Part shown: positions 63,947 to 64,000 of the stretch, piece by piece
Layout: the number at the start of each line of letters is the position of its first letter
Numbering within the stretch: position 1 is the stretch's first letter
Source of the DNA: an uncultured Bacilli bacterium
GTDB taxonomy: Bacteria; Bacillota_I; Bacilli_A; RFN20; CAG-826
NCBI GenBank assembly: GCA_944375905.1
Contig: CALWAS010000020.1
Span: forward strand, 45,448-109,447
Length of the DNA stretch: 64,000 nucleotides
Direction: 5' to 3'
Notes under the pieces: generated by a model
Databases searched by the model: none
What the model was told of the DNA's origin: nothing
What the model saw: the letters and a program-made list of their open reading frames with translations, nothing else
Made by a program: the position numbers and the translations under genes

Positions 63947-64000
63947 ATGGCCGGCAAAGGGCAGAAATTTAAGAAATACCCTGACGAGATAAAGCTGGAA
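63947..64000 (+). CDS. IS3-type transposase orfA, N-terminus only
   Basis: Eighteen codons visible: it opens MAGKGQKFKKYPDEIKLE, like the start of IS150-type OrfA, which carries a helix-turn-helix. ATG 63947 lies 7 bases after GGAGG. The rest is outside the window. Confidence 0.75.
   Translation, partial: MAGKGQKFKKYPDEIKLE

Larger units (their letters stand above)
63875..64000 (+). mobile_element. Left end of an IS3-family insertion sequence (cut by window edge)
   Basis: The inverted repeat begins near TGAACTGAACCC at 63875, resembling IS3/IS150-group termini (TGtACTGaACCC). The DNA is AT-rich compared with its surroundings, and an orfA start follows. The right end, direct repeats and frame-shifted orfAB are outside the window. 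Confidence 0.75.

Overview
This 64 kb window is a gene-dense stretch of a GC-rich bacterial chromosome that uses the standard code: TGA is a real stop in many ATGA or GTGA gene overlaps. The gene content and order point to Bacillota. Clues are the priA-rsmB-rlmN-prpC-prkC-rpe-rpmB cluster, glgC-glgD-glgA, ECF transporter S components, coaX, a CcpA-like regulator with cre-like sites, and a CIRCE-like element at groESL. Together with the Ser-rich lipoproteins, this suggests an uncultured host-associated member of the Bacilli (Erysipelotrichia/Mollicutes-related). That placement is inference. I see no tRNA, rRNA, CRISPR or prophage; the only mobile DNA is the left end of an IS3-like element at the right edge.

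Layout. 1-5669: 3' part of a giant repetitive, probably exported protein. 5675-11296: YigZ, aminopeptidase P, an unknown protein, glycerol kinase and a DUF5677-like protein. 11321-13804 (minus): a Pr6Pr-like membrane protein and a uridine kinase-like nucleoside kinase. 14067-20820: a complete F1Fo ATP synthase operon in the order I-like, a, c, b, delta, alpha, gamma, beta, epsilon. 20864-29170: an ATP-grasp protein, a thioredoxin-like lipoprotein, pyrophosphatase, a VanZ protein with a large insertion, RqcH plus a choline kinase-like protein, a lipoprotein, and guanylate kinase. 29175-37757: the priA to rpmB translation and signalling cluster. 38059-44172: glycogen synthesis (glgCDA) and leuS. 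44780-49942: coaX, a PanT-like S component, pepV, trmB, ytpR and a nicotinate phosphoribosyltransferase. 50025-54067: a large Ser-rich surface lipoprotein and a CcpA/LacI-type regulator. 54334-57630: groES, groEL and tyrS. 57852-62585: a membrane-linked XRE regulator divergent from two exported proteins, one 1001 aa long with internal repeats. 62640-63797 (minus): an ECF S component fused to a methyltransferase. 63875-64000: IS3-like left end.

How it works together. The c subunit carries two carboxylates (E25, E58) and an EST..Y motif, which predicts Na+ coupling; epsilon has lost its C-terminal helical domain. Glycogen synthesis and the nucleoside kinase have cre-like sites placed over promoter elements, and a CcpA-like regulator is encoded in the same window. 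The chaperonin operon has a near-canonical CIRCE over its promoter. The conserved translation cluster keeps an RsmB-like protein that has lost both catalytic cysteines and motif I, and its PrkC-type kinase has no membrane or PASTA region. The most unusual items are this RsmB-like pseudoenzyme, the S component-methyltransferase fusion, the VanZ protein split by an extracellular insert, and the repeat-built exported proteins.
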